A stretch of DNA of 64,000 nt from Ascarosepion bandense (lineage: Eukaryota; Mollusca; Cephalopoda; Sepiida; Sepiidae): NCBI GenBank assembly GCA_037127315.1, contig JBBBDQ010000915.1, forward strand, positions 647,501 through 711,500, in the 5' to 3' direction. The translations under genes were made by a program, and so were the position numbers. Positions 12,523 to 24,239 of this stretch are shown piece by piece (position 1 is the first letter of the stretch; each line of letters starts with the position of its first letter). The notes under the pieces are model-generated. The model saw only the letters and a list, made by a program, of their open reading frames with translations. It ran no database searches and was not told the DNA's origin.

Positions 12523-12573
<51 letters not shown>
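12523..12573. repeat. (AAT)n tail of copy A
   Basis: About 17 AAT units directly after the LINE 3' end. It could be the poly-repeat tail, the target repeat, or both. Confidence 0.95.
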
Positions 12574-12574
<1 letters not shown>

Positions 12575-12579
12575 GCATG

Positions 12580-13680
12580 GAATAAATAATACTGGCCTAC
12601 ATGCAAGCAACAAAAGACCGGATGGTACAATATTTTAAAAACACGAAAATAGAAAAACTATTCAGTCATGACAGAATTTTATAAATACTAGCGAGATTTA
12701 TATTTAGTAGATTCTGTAGAAAACCAAAACAGAACAAAACAACCTACTGTTGCAGCAGAAAATATGATAAAGGAAGCCAATTATAAAGCTCTTAACAGAA
12801 GAATCAATGCTGGCATAACAGTCCTGTGCGTTGCCAAGATCCAGAAAATGCTTCTAAATCCGATTTTGGTAAAGGTAACATCATCGATGGTTACGAGCAT
12901 TTGGATTAAAGTCTGAAACGGAAGGCTTTTACAGTTCTTTTCTGGTAAATATCTCACATAATACACTAGATCCAAAATGCAGGTTCTGTGAAAAATATCA
13001 GGAAACCATGGACCAACTTATTTAGAATGATTTTTCTTATGCCAAATGAATATAGATATCGTCACGATAGAATGGATCAATGTGCAAACATTTTAGAAAA
13101 GATGGACAATATGCAAACATTTTAGAAAAGATATTAATAAACACTGGTATGAACATTAAGTCAAACTGATTAGAGACACAGAGAATATTACAATTGTTTG
13201 GAATTAAACAATTTTTACAGATAATAAGATTGAATCTAATGGGCCAGACCTAAATGTCAAATCTGAAAAGAATAGAAAAACTTGATTACTAACTGATATG
13301 GCTGTAACGTAGCAAAAAAAATTGAAATAAACTGTCGCTGTATAAAACCTGGAAATTGAAATAGAAAAATATGTAGAAATTGAAAAGAAGAATAGCACCA
13401 GTTTTAGAAGGAGCGTTTAAAATGATAAAAAAGGGAACAACAACACATTGAAAAATATCTGGAAATCTCGACTTACATAAATACAAAAAACATTATTTTT
13501 ATATATACAGCTCAGACACTAAGAAACACTTTACCTGTGTTGAACGCTAGTGATGCTAAGTGAGTTAGAAAAAATATGAAAACTAGTCATAACAACACAA
13601 TACAACACCACCTTCCTTACGTCTTCCCGCAAATTTGGTAGATGGCTTGACTATAGCAAAAACCAAAATATGATGATAAT
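12580..13680 (+). mobile_element. R4/Dong-like LINE copy B, old and 5'-truncated
   Basis: Diverged copy of the same segment as copy A, in the same orientation, starting at almost the same internal position (tactggcctac against tattggcttac). Stops and indels occur throughout. The CCHC region is recognisable as CRFCEKYQETMDQL. A local tandem duplication of about 30 bp (gcaaacattttagaaaagat twice) lies at about 13079-13133. The 3' UTR is recognisable to about 13676 without a long AAT tail. Confidence 0.8.
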
Positions 13681-13689
13681 GGTAACAAT

Positions 13690-13882
13690 AATTAGAAGGG
13701 ATGCGGTTAGAATTAAAACAAAATGGCGTGTTGCACGACTCTTCCAAAAATTTAGCGTTTTTCTTTAAGAACGTAAAATAAAAAATATTTAAACGTAATA
13801 TTTATTTTCTTCCATTACTTCTTATTTCTTCTTATTAATTGATCTGATTTACTCTTAATGATTCTAATTGATTAATCAACCA
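13690..13882. other. unassigned sequence
   Basis: AT-rich flank with no recognisable content. Confidence 0.4.

Positions 13883-13934
<52 letters not shown>
13883..13934. repeat. (AT)n microsatellite
   Basis: About 26 AT units. Confidence 0.95.
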
Positions 13935-13937
<3 letters not shown>

Positions 13938-14299
13938 CCTGGCTAGTAATCTCACTGCAGGTTTCATTCAAAATGACAGAAAATGTGTGATGATTAAGTT
14001 TCTTATGCAATGTTTCATGTGATTTCATGATTTCTATCTTTTGGGAACATAAAGTATATAAAAATTGTCGAAATGTTTTGTTTAACCGAGCGCTTTCAGC
14101 TATAACTTTAGAGAATGTAAATGTTGTTATGCATAATATGGAATATTAGTATGTGTTATGTACCGAACAGGGTAAGCATGTTGTTAGCGTGTTTGTAGTT
14201 GATGTTATTGGGCTCTGATGTTTTCGTTTTCAATAATAATTCCTCCGTTACTTTTAGACTTTTTGCACGTGGATGACACTATGATATTTGCGTTGTCAA

Positions 14300-14760
14300 C
14301 AAATATGTTTTAGACAGGGCTTATATTGTAGAACTTTTGAATATTTTTTCATTTGTAAACTATTTATTACGCGACCTAAGATTCTACCATATGGCGTCTT
14401 CAGGCGATTTTCAATTACTGATTTTATCGTTTTTCAAGAACGGGGATTTTTATGAATGCGCAGTTTTTCAAGATTAGAAGAAATTCTAACGTTTTCTTCT
14501 ATGGTTGTATAACTCTAATAAGTGTTTTATAGTACAGTTACCCTGAGTCATAATTTCTGTTCTTTCTTTCAGTAAATCATTTTTCTTTGAGAATAACATA
14601 ATAGCTATTTTTCTCCTGGAACAGTCTACATATTTTGCCAGCGTTCTAAGTCTTGGATGTTTTCACTATACTACACATCATATCAGGGTTTTTTCATATT
14701 TCAATTTAAATTTCCACACGTGGCTAGCCAATTTTTTACGGTGGCAAAATAACTTGTTTA
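14300..14760 (-). mobile_element. Penelope-like element 3' fragment (GIY-YIG tail plus terminal motif)
   Basis: On the minus strand, LASHVWKFK and the later CSRR and LLKERTE-like segments correspond to the end of the PLE GIY-YIG domain (the 'SKYIW.LK' helix, the 'C.LC..EK' zinc residues and 'LL..R.E'). They are spread over frames with stops. Downstream on the same strand comes aatcgcctgaagacgcc, a hairpin, and ttaggtcgcgtaataa, the terminal motif shared with the PLEs at 36.4 and 46 kb. A (CA)n/(TA)n microsatellite adjoins the other side. Confidence 0.7.
14367..14407 (-). ncRNA. hammerhead-like core, decayed (PLE terminus)
   Basis: Read on the minus strand: ...cgcCTGAAGA, then a short hairpin (gcc/ggt), GAATC where GAAAC is expected, ttag, GTC, and gcg pairing with the upstream cgc. 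This is the order of a minimal type I hammerhead. The GAAA-to-GAAT change should inactivate it. It is one of several such motifs at PLE ends in this window. Confidence 0.45.
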
Positions 14761-14774
14761 GAAATGAAAATATA

Positions 14775-14800
14775 CATACATACACACACACAAACACACA

Positions 14801-14884
<84 letters not shown>
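14775..14884. repeat. (CA)n-(TA)n compound microsatellite
   Basis: Interrupted CA tract followed by a TA tract. Confidence 0.95.
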
Positions 14885-15299
14885 CACCTTTCTACAAACA
14901 AATAAGTTATTAATGATGTACTTATTTTTTAAATATACCTCAATAAATATTAGTGCTTTTTTTAATTAACTAATGAGTAAAATACTATTTATTTTTCAGC
15001 TTTTAATGATATTACAGTTAACCTTAATTTTAAAAATAGAAAACATAATTATTATTTTTTTAATTTCACAGCATTAGTACGTTATACATCGTATGCATTC
15101 CAAACATTATTAGCCAAATATAACTTTTTTGTTTCTCTATTAAATGTTTTGTACAACTCATAGAAAAATAATGAATATTCAGATCTCTGCAATGATACAA
15201 ATGATGGCCGTGCAATTTCTACAGCTAGATCCAAAATCGTTTATTTAAAGAAAGAAAAGCTAAAATAGTTATGTGAAGAATAAAAACTCGTTATTACTG

Positions 15300-17610
15300 C
15301 ATTCTCTGAAGCGTTGCACAAACATCAGAAAAGCATCACTCGTCAAACATGAGATTTGGCGAGTAAAGTTTGGACAAGTAATTAGTAATTACTTTGACGA
15401 AAATAAACAAGCAAAATAACCGATTGACAGATGCTGAAAAAAAGAAATAAAAATAACTGCAGCTAGAATACTTGAATCAACAGAACATGAAAGGAACCAG
15501 AATTGAACATAAAAGCACTACCATCACACAAACCACAGATCGTAATGAAGAAACTGAGATCTACACCAATCATTGTGAAGATAATGCTGAAAGTTTAAAC
15601 GAATTGGAAAGGCGTGTTCTTCGTCGCTCACAGGCCTGCAATAAAACCTATCAAAACACATTGAACTGAATATTCTATGTAAAACAGGAATAGTTTAAAG
15701 AATCCAAGGAATGACGTATATAAATCAGACAAAAATGTAAAAATGAAGGAACGAAAACAACTTCTAAAATTACAACCAAGAATGTCCCAAATCTATTAAA
15801 GACGACAATAGAGCAATCAGATTAATTATTGATGAAGTAGACTTCCATGTAAGTCTCATCGAAGCATTATTTTCTTTTTCATGTGCCGTGTCTCTTCAGA
15901 GCGTAGGCGATCATGGTTTCTACTTGCCCCTATTTCTTGTCGTTCTTAATATTTTTCCATTTGGTATCTCTCCCAAACCCCGCTCCGCCAGCTATTTGAT
16001 CACGCCTATCAAATATGTCTCACGCAGCTTTTCCTGCCTCTCTTTCCTTCTATCCGTCTTGTGAGTATTACATTTTCAAAGACCTCTTTCCTCACTAAGT
16101 GTCCCAGGAACCTCAGTTGTTCCCTCCTAATGTTAAGTATGAGATCTCTCGTTTGTATCCTATCCAAGACCTCGTCGGCGGAAGATTCAAAAGAAAATAC
16201 CAGATTGTTGGAAATGAAAATGAAGTTCTATCAACTAAAAAATATAGCAAAAAATACAACTGAAGTTTTAAAGAATCAAACAGTATCGGAAAATGATCAA
16301 GATTCTATAAACAGAATATGGTCTTTCAAACCTATGCAAAAAAAATTTACAGAGATAAAGACAATCAAAATTTGGACTCACAACACCCCCCCACTAACAA
16401 TGGAAGAGGTTATAGAATTCTGGAAATATATGGGTTAGCCCCAAAGAACATAACAAAGAAGCAGATTAGATTACGCAGGATTAGAAATTTTCACGAATAG
16501 ATAGAATTCATAAATTTTTGACTTTGTTATCTAGATATAGTACACAGAATGTAAACCAAATAACATCAAGAAATGATACTACGATACTACTAAAATCCTA
16601 GCATGGGAAGGCAAAAAAGTTTTCTTCTATCCATAAATTCTTACCCAAGTGTCCTCAAAACTACAAACTAATTATACACTTTCCCACTTTTTACAAACTG
16701 TTGACATCTGTTCTGACAAAACAGATATATTTTTTCTATGAAAAATGATATATCTCTTGAACAAAAAGAGTACAAGCGTGCGTCTTACGGATGCAAAGAC
16801 CAATTATTTATTTATCAGTTGATTTTGGAAAACTGTTTCAAAACAAAGAAAATTATCAGCACTGCCTGAATAGATTATCGTAAATCATTCGATAGCGTAC
16901 CTCACTCCTAGTTTTTTAAGTCTTTAGATATATACAAGTCGTCATCTGTTTCATCAAACAAAACACGATCCAAACCTCACATCGATCAAATAAATGGAAT
17001 CTATAAATTTGTGAAATAAACAGAAACAGAAGAATATTTCAAGATGATTTTTAATCTCCCTTACTATTTTGTATATTTCAAATAGCATTAACCAGCAAAC
17101 TTAACAAGGTAGAATATGTTTATAAATTATCTTCTAAAAAATTCGCCATCTATTTTACATGGATGATTTACATTTGTATAGTAAGAATGACAAAGAATGA
17201 GGTAGAGGGTATCTTGAAAGCAGAAAAATGTTACTGTGATGACATTGGAACTGTATTCTGTTTGGATAAGTATAATACAGCCACAATTTTACAAGGGTCA
17301 TTACAATAAACAGAATCTGTTAGCTTAGATCCTGCTGTAACAATCGGATATTTAGAGCAAGAAGAAGCTTATAAGAAAATGAATTCACCACAGAACAATT
17401 AAAGGAATAGTGTGAAAAGGTGCTATAGAAGGCTGCGACTGATATTTAAAACTGAACATAATTTTTAAAACAGAATTAGGGCCATTAATCGTATTGCTAC
17501 CCCATTAGTGGAATATATTTTCAACATCATAAACTAGACTCTAAATAAAATGAGGTGAATGAATTTTAACACGAAATAGCTTCTTTCTAAGCAGAACATG
17601 CATTATTATT
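15300..17610 (+). mobile_element. R4/Dong-like LINE copy C, old, 3' end missing
   Basis: Heavily mutated copy covering the N-terminal region and the RT. From about 15345 it reads EIWRVKFGQVISNYFDENK and then a frame with EIKITAARILEST, upstream of where copy D starts. It aligns with copy D from tagaata..gaatcaaca onward, through the region before the RT (EVIEFWKYMG near 16400) and the RT blocks at about 16650-17550. It ends at the codons corresponding to 'SKHKMH' (about 17606), after which the sequence is unrelated. An RTE fragment is nested at about 15872-16180. It has no useful open frame. Confidence 0.75.
15872..16180 (-). mobile_element. RTE-type LINE 3' fragment nested in copy C
   Basis: On the minus strand an open stretch reads EVLDRIQTRDLIL, then NIRREQLRFLGHLVRKEVFE and NVILTRRIEGKRGRKS, ending at a stop. 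The pattern 'R..LG H..R+...EN.ILT..IEGKR.RG' is the C-terminal tail of RTE/BovB-like ORF2 proteins. It replaces roughly 180 bp of copy C relative to copy D. Confidence 0.75.
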
Positions 17611-17662
17611 CTTATTATAAAAGACTAAAAATAAGAATATCTAGTCAAACTCCTAGTATTTC

Positions 17663-17902
17663 CTAGCATGATTGTAGGGTTAGGTCCCTAATGTGTTTCC
17701 AGTTTAGTGTGGTTTCGTGTCTCTGGTTTAAAAGCTTGTTACGATTTATATAATTAAGGATCTCTATTTTTTCTTGTAGGCAAAGAAAACATGGTTCTTT
17801 TATAGTTTTTGCTGTTCTTGCTTGTTTGAGTATTTTCCATTTAACCTTAGGTGTTTTATTTTCGTTTTTTTTTAGTTGAGCACCCAACGTGGAAACAAAC
17901 AT
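17663..17902 (-). pseudogene. PLE GIY-YIG C-terminal fragment
   Basis: This short frame starts with LGAQLKKN and KVKWKILKQA, followed by PCFLCLQEKIEILNYI and LLNQRHE. It follows the end of PLE endonuclease domains: the helix before 'I.W.I...A', the zinc pair C-X2-C in 'C.LCL.EK', and 'LLN.R.E'. The YIG half and the RT are absent. Similar pieces at 43.5 and 61.4 kb support the call. Confidence 0.7.
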
Positions 17903-17904
17903 AT

Positions 17905-18905
17905 GATTGTCGAGGACATATATTAAAAAATAATGTACATATTGTAAAACATAATTTATAATAAATATTCACAGCTCTATACATTATATATCGAGCATTG
18001 TTTGAAATTAATGTTTTGGACGGAAAAAATTATTTCTTCGTTCTGTATCCACTCGGATATATATATATATATATACACGCACATACACACACACACACAC
18101 TAATAAATACACTACGGACTTTATTACTGGAGAGAGGATTCTTCCATCACTTCACAAACGTAGTATAGCACATTTTCCTTCTAGAAAACGCCTTAACGTT
18201 TTTACAGTTATTACATTTTTTTAAATAAATTCTTAAAGTGATTTTAGTAGACTTAGCTCCTTTCTTTTTCATCTTCCAGTGATACATTGACAGCGTTATA
18301 GCATTTTCATATTTATTGTGCTTCAAATGCAACTTAAGATTGTTGTAACATTTTGCGAGTATTGTGAGTAGCGCTTATATATATGTTCTCTTCCTTGGCC
18401 TTATTACTCTATTCTACGTTAACTGAAAACCAGAGTTAAGGATGATAAAAATGTTTTCTTGTTTAAATACTTAAGGATGCGTTTCCAGATTCACATTGCA
18501 AATAGTATCCAAGCATTCGGAATCGGCCGCTTGCGACATTACTTTTAACGATTGTTAACATCAGAGGCAAATGAGAGAAGTTGTTCATTATTTTTAAACT
18601 AAAAATACTTGTAAAACCGACTTATCATCTTTACGCATTACATCCAAATATTTTCTTTCGTTTGTGAACAAAAAATGATAAAATGTTAAACATTCCCCGT
18701 TTATGGTCTCTAATCAAATTTTGAAATTTGGTAAAAAATTATTGTTCTTATTATGTTTTACGTCTGTCTCCTTGGCATTTTTTGTTTAACTGTTCATCAC
18801 TAAAATATACGATTCTATAAAATACCACATTCTATTACATGCGGTTGCATCATATTAGTGTATCAACTATAACGCCATTTTAATTTATTAGTCATTCAGT
18901 CAGTT
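17905..18905. other. unassigned sequence with short (AT)n/(CA)n
   Basis: A small compound microsatellite lies at 18056-18101. I see nothing else. Confidence 0.4.
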
Positions 18906-18910
18906 AATTG

Positions 18911-19193
18911 CTGTACGTGATACACGATTGGGTGATCATGTCTCCAATGAAACATGACTGACTAGTCTAAAGATTTTCCCACAGTGGGTTGCAATTTATT
19001 TTTGTATTAGACTAGTTGATAACCTAGACTAAAGAACTCAATTTGTCTAATTATTAAACCCATAGCTGGAGGAAAAAGAGAGATTAATATTTTTCTTAAG
19101 GGTATTTTTGTGTAAGTGAATGAAACGAATTCGACTGGAATTCGAACTCGGCTCTGAATTTCTTATTCCGAGCCGATATCCATTACACCATAA
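18911..19193 (-). mobile_element. tRNA-derived SINE
   Basis: Full-length-like copy on the minus strand. The head is ttatggtgtaatggatatcg, a box A region. Box B lies in the segment gccgagttcgaattcc. The agctatgggtt middle block follows, and the tail ends near the decayed hairpin catgtctccaatgaaacatg and gtgtatcacg. RNA polymerase III promoter boxes in a tRNA-like head are the hallmark of SINEs. Confidence 0.75.
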
Positions 19194-19194
19194 T

Positions 19195-21990
19195 AAATTT
19201 ACTTTATACTTGATAATAAAACACTATTGTGACTCGTTATACTTGATACAATCCTATGAATAAAATTGTACTGTATTTCTAGCTTCTGATGAAGATATGT
19301 AATTTGTTCATATATTATAGTCTATTCTCGGTTTTCATAAATAATAAAGATCCCATTAGTTATTATTTGAAAGCCAGGGAAATATTTTGTTAAACTTATC
19401 TTCTAAATATATTTAAAAAGAAAACAAGAGTAAAACTATATCTTCATTTACGTAATTCGTCAACGGGCGGACTTTATCAAGGCAGAGAAATCAAATTAAT
19501 TTTATTTTAAATAAAGTATCTTTAAGCAAAAACTTGTTGCTTACTGGAAAGAAAACACCCATAAAATATTCAGAAAATCAACAGGAATTTTTAAAAATTT
19601 AAAAAAACGTCATATTTCATACACGAAGAGAAATTTTTCTTGCTGTTGCAGGATGTTGATATGATGGAAATTAAGTTTTCTTTTTTTTATATATTCCTGC
19701 CACAGATATTGACTTGGGAACGTATTGGTTCTATTAGGGGTGGTGATATTGGGCGTAGATTAATATTTGGGCAATATTTGATGGCGGCACTTTTGAAGAT
19801 TCTCCTTCAGAATAAATTATGTACTCTTCTGATGAATATTGAGATTTTAGATTGAAATTTTATGTTTCTTCTTTGGGTAATGTTTGGTGAAATTTGATAT
19901 TTTTGTGTTTCTTTTGCTAGATGACTGTTGTATTATTTGTCTTTCTTTGTTCTTTTTTATTATTGCTTCATCTTACACTAAATGCAAAACATAAAAGAAA
20001 CAAAAAATCGGTTATTTTTAATGAAATATGTATTAGAGAAAGACTGCTGCTCACATACACAACCGTTAAATGATGTTAATATGTCAAAAAGCCCTTGTTA
20101 TAATTCGAACTGATTTGTGCAGAATTATGTTTGATACAGAAACCTAATTAAAACAAAGTAGAAAGAACTTATTTGGATAAAAGCGAAGACTACCTGATTG
20201 AAATAACCGTTAAGGATAAAATAAACATTGGCCAAATTGATTAACGTGTTTTTTGTTTTTGTTTTTTGTATAATATCATTATCATTTGTCCGCATGTTCC
20301 ATTCCTGAATAATAATATAATAAAAAAAATTAAAAAAACAAAACAAAACAACAAATACGTGTCTAATGAACTGTTCGCTTTTCCTTTATGCAAGCGGCGC
20401 AGATGTCCTCACGAACTGAAATATGTTGTTCAATATGATTCGGTTGTTATTTTAGGCAAGCAGAAGCCGGGATATGAAGGGGAGTGAGAATTTTATTAAT
20501 CCAAACAAAGAGTCGCGAAAGCAATTCGCAACCATACACACACCCCTTTACACACACAGACAAACAGACACCCACAAACACATACAAATAGAGAGGCAAT
20601 TATTTAGAGAGAGGAGAAGAATACATTGAGTGGAGTTATATTCAGGTTTTCTGGAAATTCGGAGGAGAATAAAAAGAAATTGTATTATAAATATAACTAT
20701 CACTTTCATCTTAGTTGATATAGATTTTTATTTTATTTTTTTTTTGTAGACAACGTTTATTCTTGTTTTCATCAGGTGTCTTTTTATTCGCTGATATGGG
20801 ATATTCGTTCATTATTGTGATATTTTATCCCAGTGATATCAATTATTTTAATTCCTGCTGAATCACTGCCTTATCCAGTGAACAATGGTTTGAAGTAATT
20901 CAGACTGACTGATTGATTTGTTTTATTACCGGTTGTTTAAAGCCAGAACATATTTTAGATTGTAAGAAGTTTTGGAGACAATGATGATGCAAGGATACAC
21001 AGACCAGTTTCAACGTTGCTGAAACCTTCTGATCCTAAAAGAACCAGTGTTTCAATGCGATATAGCCGTAAGCCTTAGAAGTCATACCAGTATACTGACA
21101 ATTACTCTTCTGTAAACAAAGAAAAGAGGAAAAACAGCTATCATAACCAAATCACATCTCAGATTGAATATAAAAGGCACAAGAAAAATGTTCGAGACAA
21201 TAGCGTAGTGAACACAGGAGCTGATTTTACGAGATACCGTCACATAGTGGTTGTGGCATCAATATTTTGAACAGGTAGTGAAGCACAGACTGAACAGAAA
21301 CTAACAAAAAATTATATCATAGGGCTAAAATATAACAATAATCAACAGAATCCATACCAGCCAATCAACAGACACCTGATAATGACAAGAGAGTATTTGG
21401 TTGAGAGGTTGTCTCAAATAAGATCTATATCAAACAATGCGAACAAGTTTTAAACAATACAAGGAAATTGACAATTGTATATACCATAAATGAAATACTA
21501 ATGTATTCTCATTAACAATATTGATAATAACATGTATTGGATGTGTCAAGTTTTATATTGCCAACAAATACAATATAAATTTTATTCATACATGATATAG
21601 GCTATAAAAATATGTATTTGATCAGCTATATGCGATATACCTGAATACGTTCACATTTTACTATCATACATGTTAATATGGGATATGTAACATTCTATAA
21701 TTCATCAATTATTCAGTCTTTGAAGTTTTAACTTCTTTTACTGTTTGGAAGTTATATCGCAGTAATTCTTATTCAAAGTGAACCTATCAGCCAAATTCGG
21801 TTTCTACATACCGTATAAAGTTTTTGGATGAACGCTACTCCTGGACCTGCCGCTACTCACTCAATGAAAATGAAGTTGATAACAAGAATAAAAAAATAGT
21901 TTCGATTTTTTTCTTTTGCGCAAAAAATTATAACATTGATATCTCATTTGATCAGTTATTTTTATGAAAACTTTCCAAAAATAACTTGAT
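19195..21990. other. unassigned sequence
   Basis: AT-rich, with no motif I can name. Short open frames at 19640-19855 and 20266-20487 have no supporting features. A loose CA-rich patch is at 20535-20590. Confidence 0.4.
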
Positions 21991-22009
21991 GTACTAAATA
22001 GTAATTTCT

Positions 22010-22500
22010 TTAAAATAAAACAGTCATTGGTTTTGGCCATAGTCTGCAGACGATTTCGCAATCCCCAGCAACTCTTCTGTACTGTCTCCTTTTTAATGTT
22101 GCTGAATGCTTTCCTAATAATTATTTTCATTTCATCTTTGGTATTCAAAGGAGTTTTTTTTGGTCTCTTGCTTAATTGCCCCACACGCATAATATTCAAA
22201 GAATATGAAGTCAGGTGAGTTAGATAGCGAGATGTAAGGTGTAATATGGTCGTAGAAATTTTCTTACACTAATGACTTGGGTCTCCAGCTTCCGTAGTAT
22301 GGTGCAGAGTATATTGCAGGACAGGGTCTTCTAGTAGCCATGCCATTAACGCAGAAAAACATTATCTTCTTAAAACACATCATGTAAGGCTTTGAGTTGA
22401 GTTTGAAGCCATGTGGGATGATGAATGGAGACATACCGTTTCTATTACTAGTAACCACACTTGGCACAATGATGTTTAATGGATATTTGGTTTTCATCAC
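22010..22500 (-). pseudogene. mariner/IS630-type transposase remnant
   Basis: Two minus-strand frames cover the C-terminal half of a DDE transposase. The first (22264-22500) has KTKYPLNIIVPSVVTSNRNG, FIIPHGFKLN and RPCPAIYSAPY, where the last stands in for the 'Q.DSAP.H' block and has lost its aspartate. The next part (22010-22260, with a frameshift) has SLSNSPDFIFFEYYACG, the position of the third acidic residue, now E. It ends with NTKDEMKIIIRKAFSNI, KETVQKSC and a TNDCFI tail. Two catalytic positions are altered, and the N-terminal DNA-binding part and TIRs were not found. Confidence 0.75.
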
Positions 22501-22509
22501 TCTTGGTAC

Positions 22510-23256
22510 ATCTTTGGGGGACGCAACAAGCTAAGAGTTGTTTTAAAATGTTCATAGTGGAGTATCCGGCGAGAATACAAAATATTACATCATGCTGTTT
22601 CCAAATTTCTAGCAAGGTAAATTTGCCTCATTGTTTTATTTGTCTGATAGATGGTGCCAAACTTGCAATACAATATGTACATTCGACATAATAAAAAAGC
22701 ACATGTTTGAAATTAAAAATATAAAATGGACAAAATATGTCCATAGCACTAGACAATTTTATCAATGCACTAATGATAATTTATTTCCTAAGTATTTTTA
22801 AAGAATATTCAGCTTATCAGACGAAAACTCTCTGTAAAAATATTTTACAATTTCGGTCTGGTAAGTTAAATATTTTTTCCCGATAAGATTGAAAGAAATA
22901 AATCATGTTTGTTCTAAACATATAACCTGTATTTTCAAATTTAAAATTTGAACGTCATTCTGATTAGATAGAGTAAGCATACACATAATTTTTCTGTCTT
23001 CGACCATCCATATCAATTTTTTAAATAACAAGTTTTAATTCTCATTTTCAAAACAATGATCAATATTGCTTAATTATGGGGTAAAATCTCAAAACATAGA
23101 AATTTCCGTGTCGCAATGTAAATTAAAGTAATTGTAAATAAAAAACAAATTTAATTATAATAATATAATTGCTCTACGATATATGTTGTATTGCGCACTT
23201 TTTAAAAAGCAAATACACAAATCTAGAAAATGTAAAAATTTTGTCTCTCTTTTCCT

Positions 23257-23258
<2 letters not shown>
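22510..23258. other. unassigned AT-rich sequence
   Basis: Probably includes more of the mariner remnant near 22500-22620, but I cannot show it. The rest is featureless. Confidence 0.4.

Positions 23259-23259
<1 letters not shown>

Positions 23260-23313
<54 letters not shown>
23260..23313. repeat. (AT)n microsatellite
   Basis: About 26 AT units. Confidence 0.95.
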
Positions 23314-23316
<3 letters not shown>

Positions 23317-23521
23317 ATCCGTAAACACTCACCTGTTCGAAGCTTATCAGTAAGGTTATGCATCCGATTACTTCCAGCCAGGATTGAAACCAGTCAGATT
23401 TTATATCAGTCGAAGATTCTACATCTAAGCTATCGGTGTATTAGAGAAAGACGGCAAATTTTAAATACACATGTAAACACACGCCAGTAGCAGAGAATGT
23501 TCTAATTTATTGGTGAATGAA
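23314..23521 (-). mobile_element. second SINE family, copy 1
   Basis: Minus strand: ccgatagcttagatgtagaa resembles a tRNA box A, and gactggtttcaatcctggc resembles box B, spaced as in a tRNA. The non-tRNA part continues to agtcatccgtaaacactcac at the low-coordinate end. A related copy follows about 280 bp away. Confidence 0.55.
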
Positions 23522-23590
23522 CAATGCATGTATAGTGGTAAGTCTGCCATTTTTCCCAAATTGCTTAATCTGACAATTGAGAACCTAAAT

Positions 23591-23810
23591 AGTCATCCGC
23601 AGATAGACATGTTTCGCTGTATCAAAGTCATCAGTATGATAACTTTAAGCCAGGAATGAAACCCGACCAATCGGAAATTTTAACACAAAATAGATTTTTG
23701 GGATTTTATCTAAAAATATCGGATCATCCGTAGAGAAAAACAGATTTTATATGCACAACGTAAACACACGACAGTATCCGAAAATGTTTAAATTCATTAC
23801 TAAATGAATG
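23591..23810 (-). mobile_element. second SINE family, copy 2
   Basis: Direct diverged copy of 23314-23521. Shared words in order are agtcatccg, agccaggaatgaaaccc (against agccaggattgaaacc), gtaaacacacg and cagta..cgaaaatgtt. Box A is eroded. Confidence 0.55.
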
Positions 23811-23966
23811 AATGCAATAAATTATTTATGAAATAATCCTTTTTCAAAAAGAAAACAAAATGAATTACCACGTAACAGTAAAATCATGGGAGAATAGAAC
23901 GAAATCAGAAATATCTGTTTAGAACGGCATACTGAAACTATTTAGGAATATTACTTATTGTGTATT

Positions 23967-24235
23967 TAGATGCAGTGGATATCGTCTTGAAACGAGAAAT
24001 CAGAGGGCCGAGTTCAAATTCCTGTTGAATTGGTTCGCTTATGTGTAAATACGAATGAGGAAGGTATTATTTCGTCGCTTCTTCCTCCAGCTATGGGTTA
24101 AATAACAGTGTAGATTGAGCTTTATATCCTTGATTGGCCACCAGTCTACCAGAGAATGTCATGGCAAACTATTGTGAATAAATCGAGATATGATAGCCCA
24201 AGTGTATATCACGTATAGCTTATGACTGACTGCTA
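23967..24235 (+). mobile_element. tRNA-derived SINE
   Basis: It starts gatgcagtggatatcgtctt and has a box B-like gccgagttcaaattcc. It continues with cctccagctatgggttaaat and accagtctaccagagaa, and ends with gtatatcacgtata and tgactgactg. It lacks the catgtctc hairpin arm, which is deleted or replaced. Confidence 0.75.
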
Positions 24236-24239
24236 TCTT

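Noticed and set aside
19640..19855. 71-codon open frame preceded by a pyrimidine tract and cag
   Set aside because: No donor site, no motif, and a lone acceptor-like sequence is common in T-rich DNA.
20266..20487. 73-codon frame ending RRRCPHELKYVVQYDSVV...
   Set aside because: It starts in an A-rich run and has no recognisable domain or splice context.
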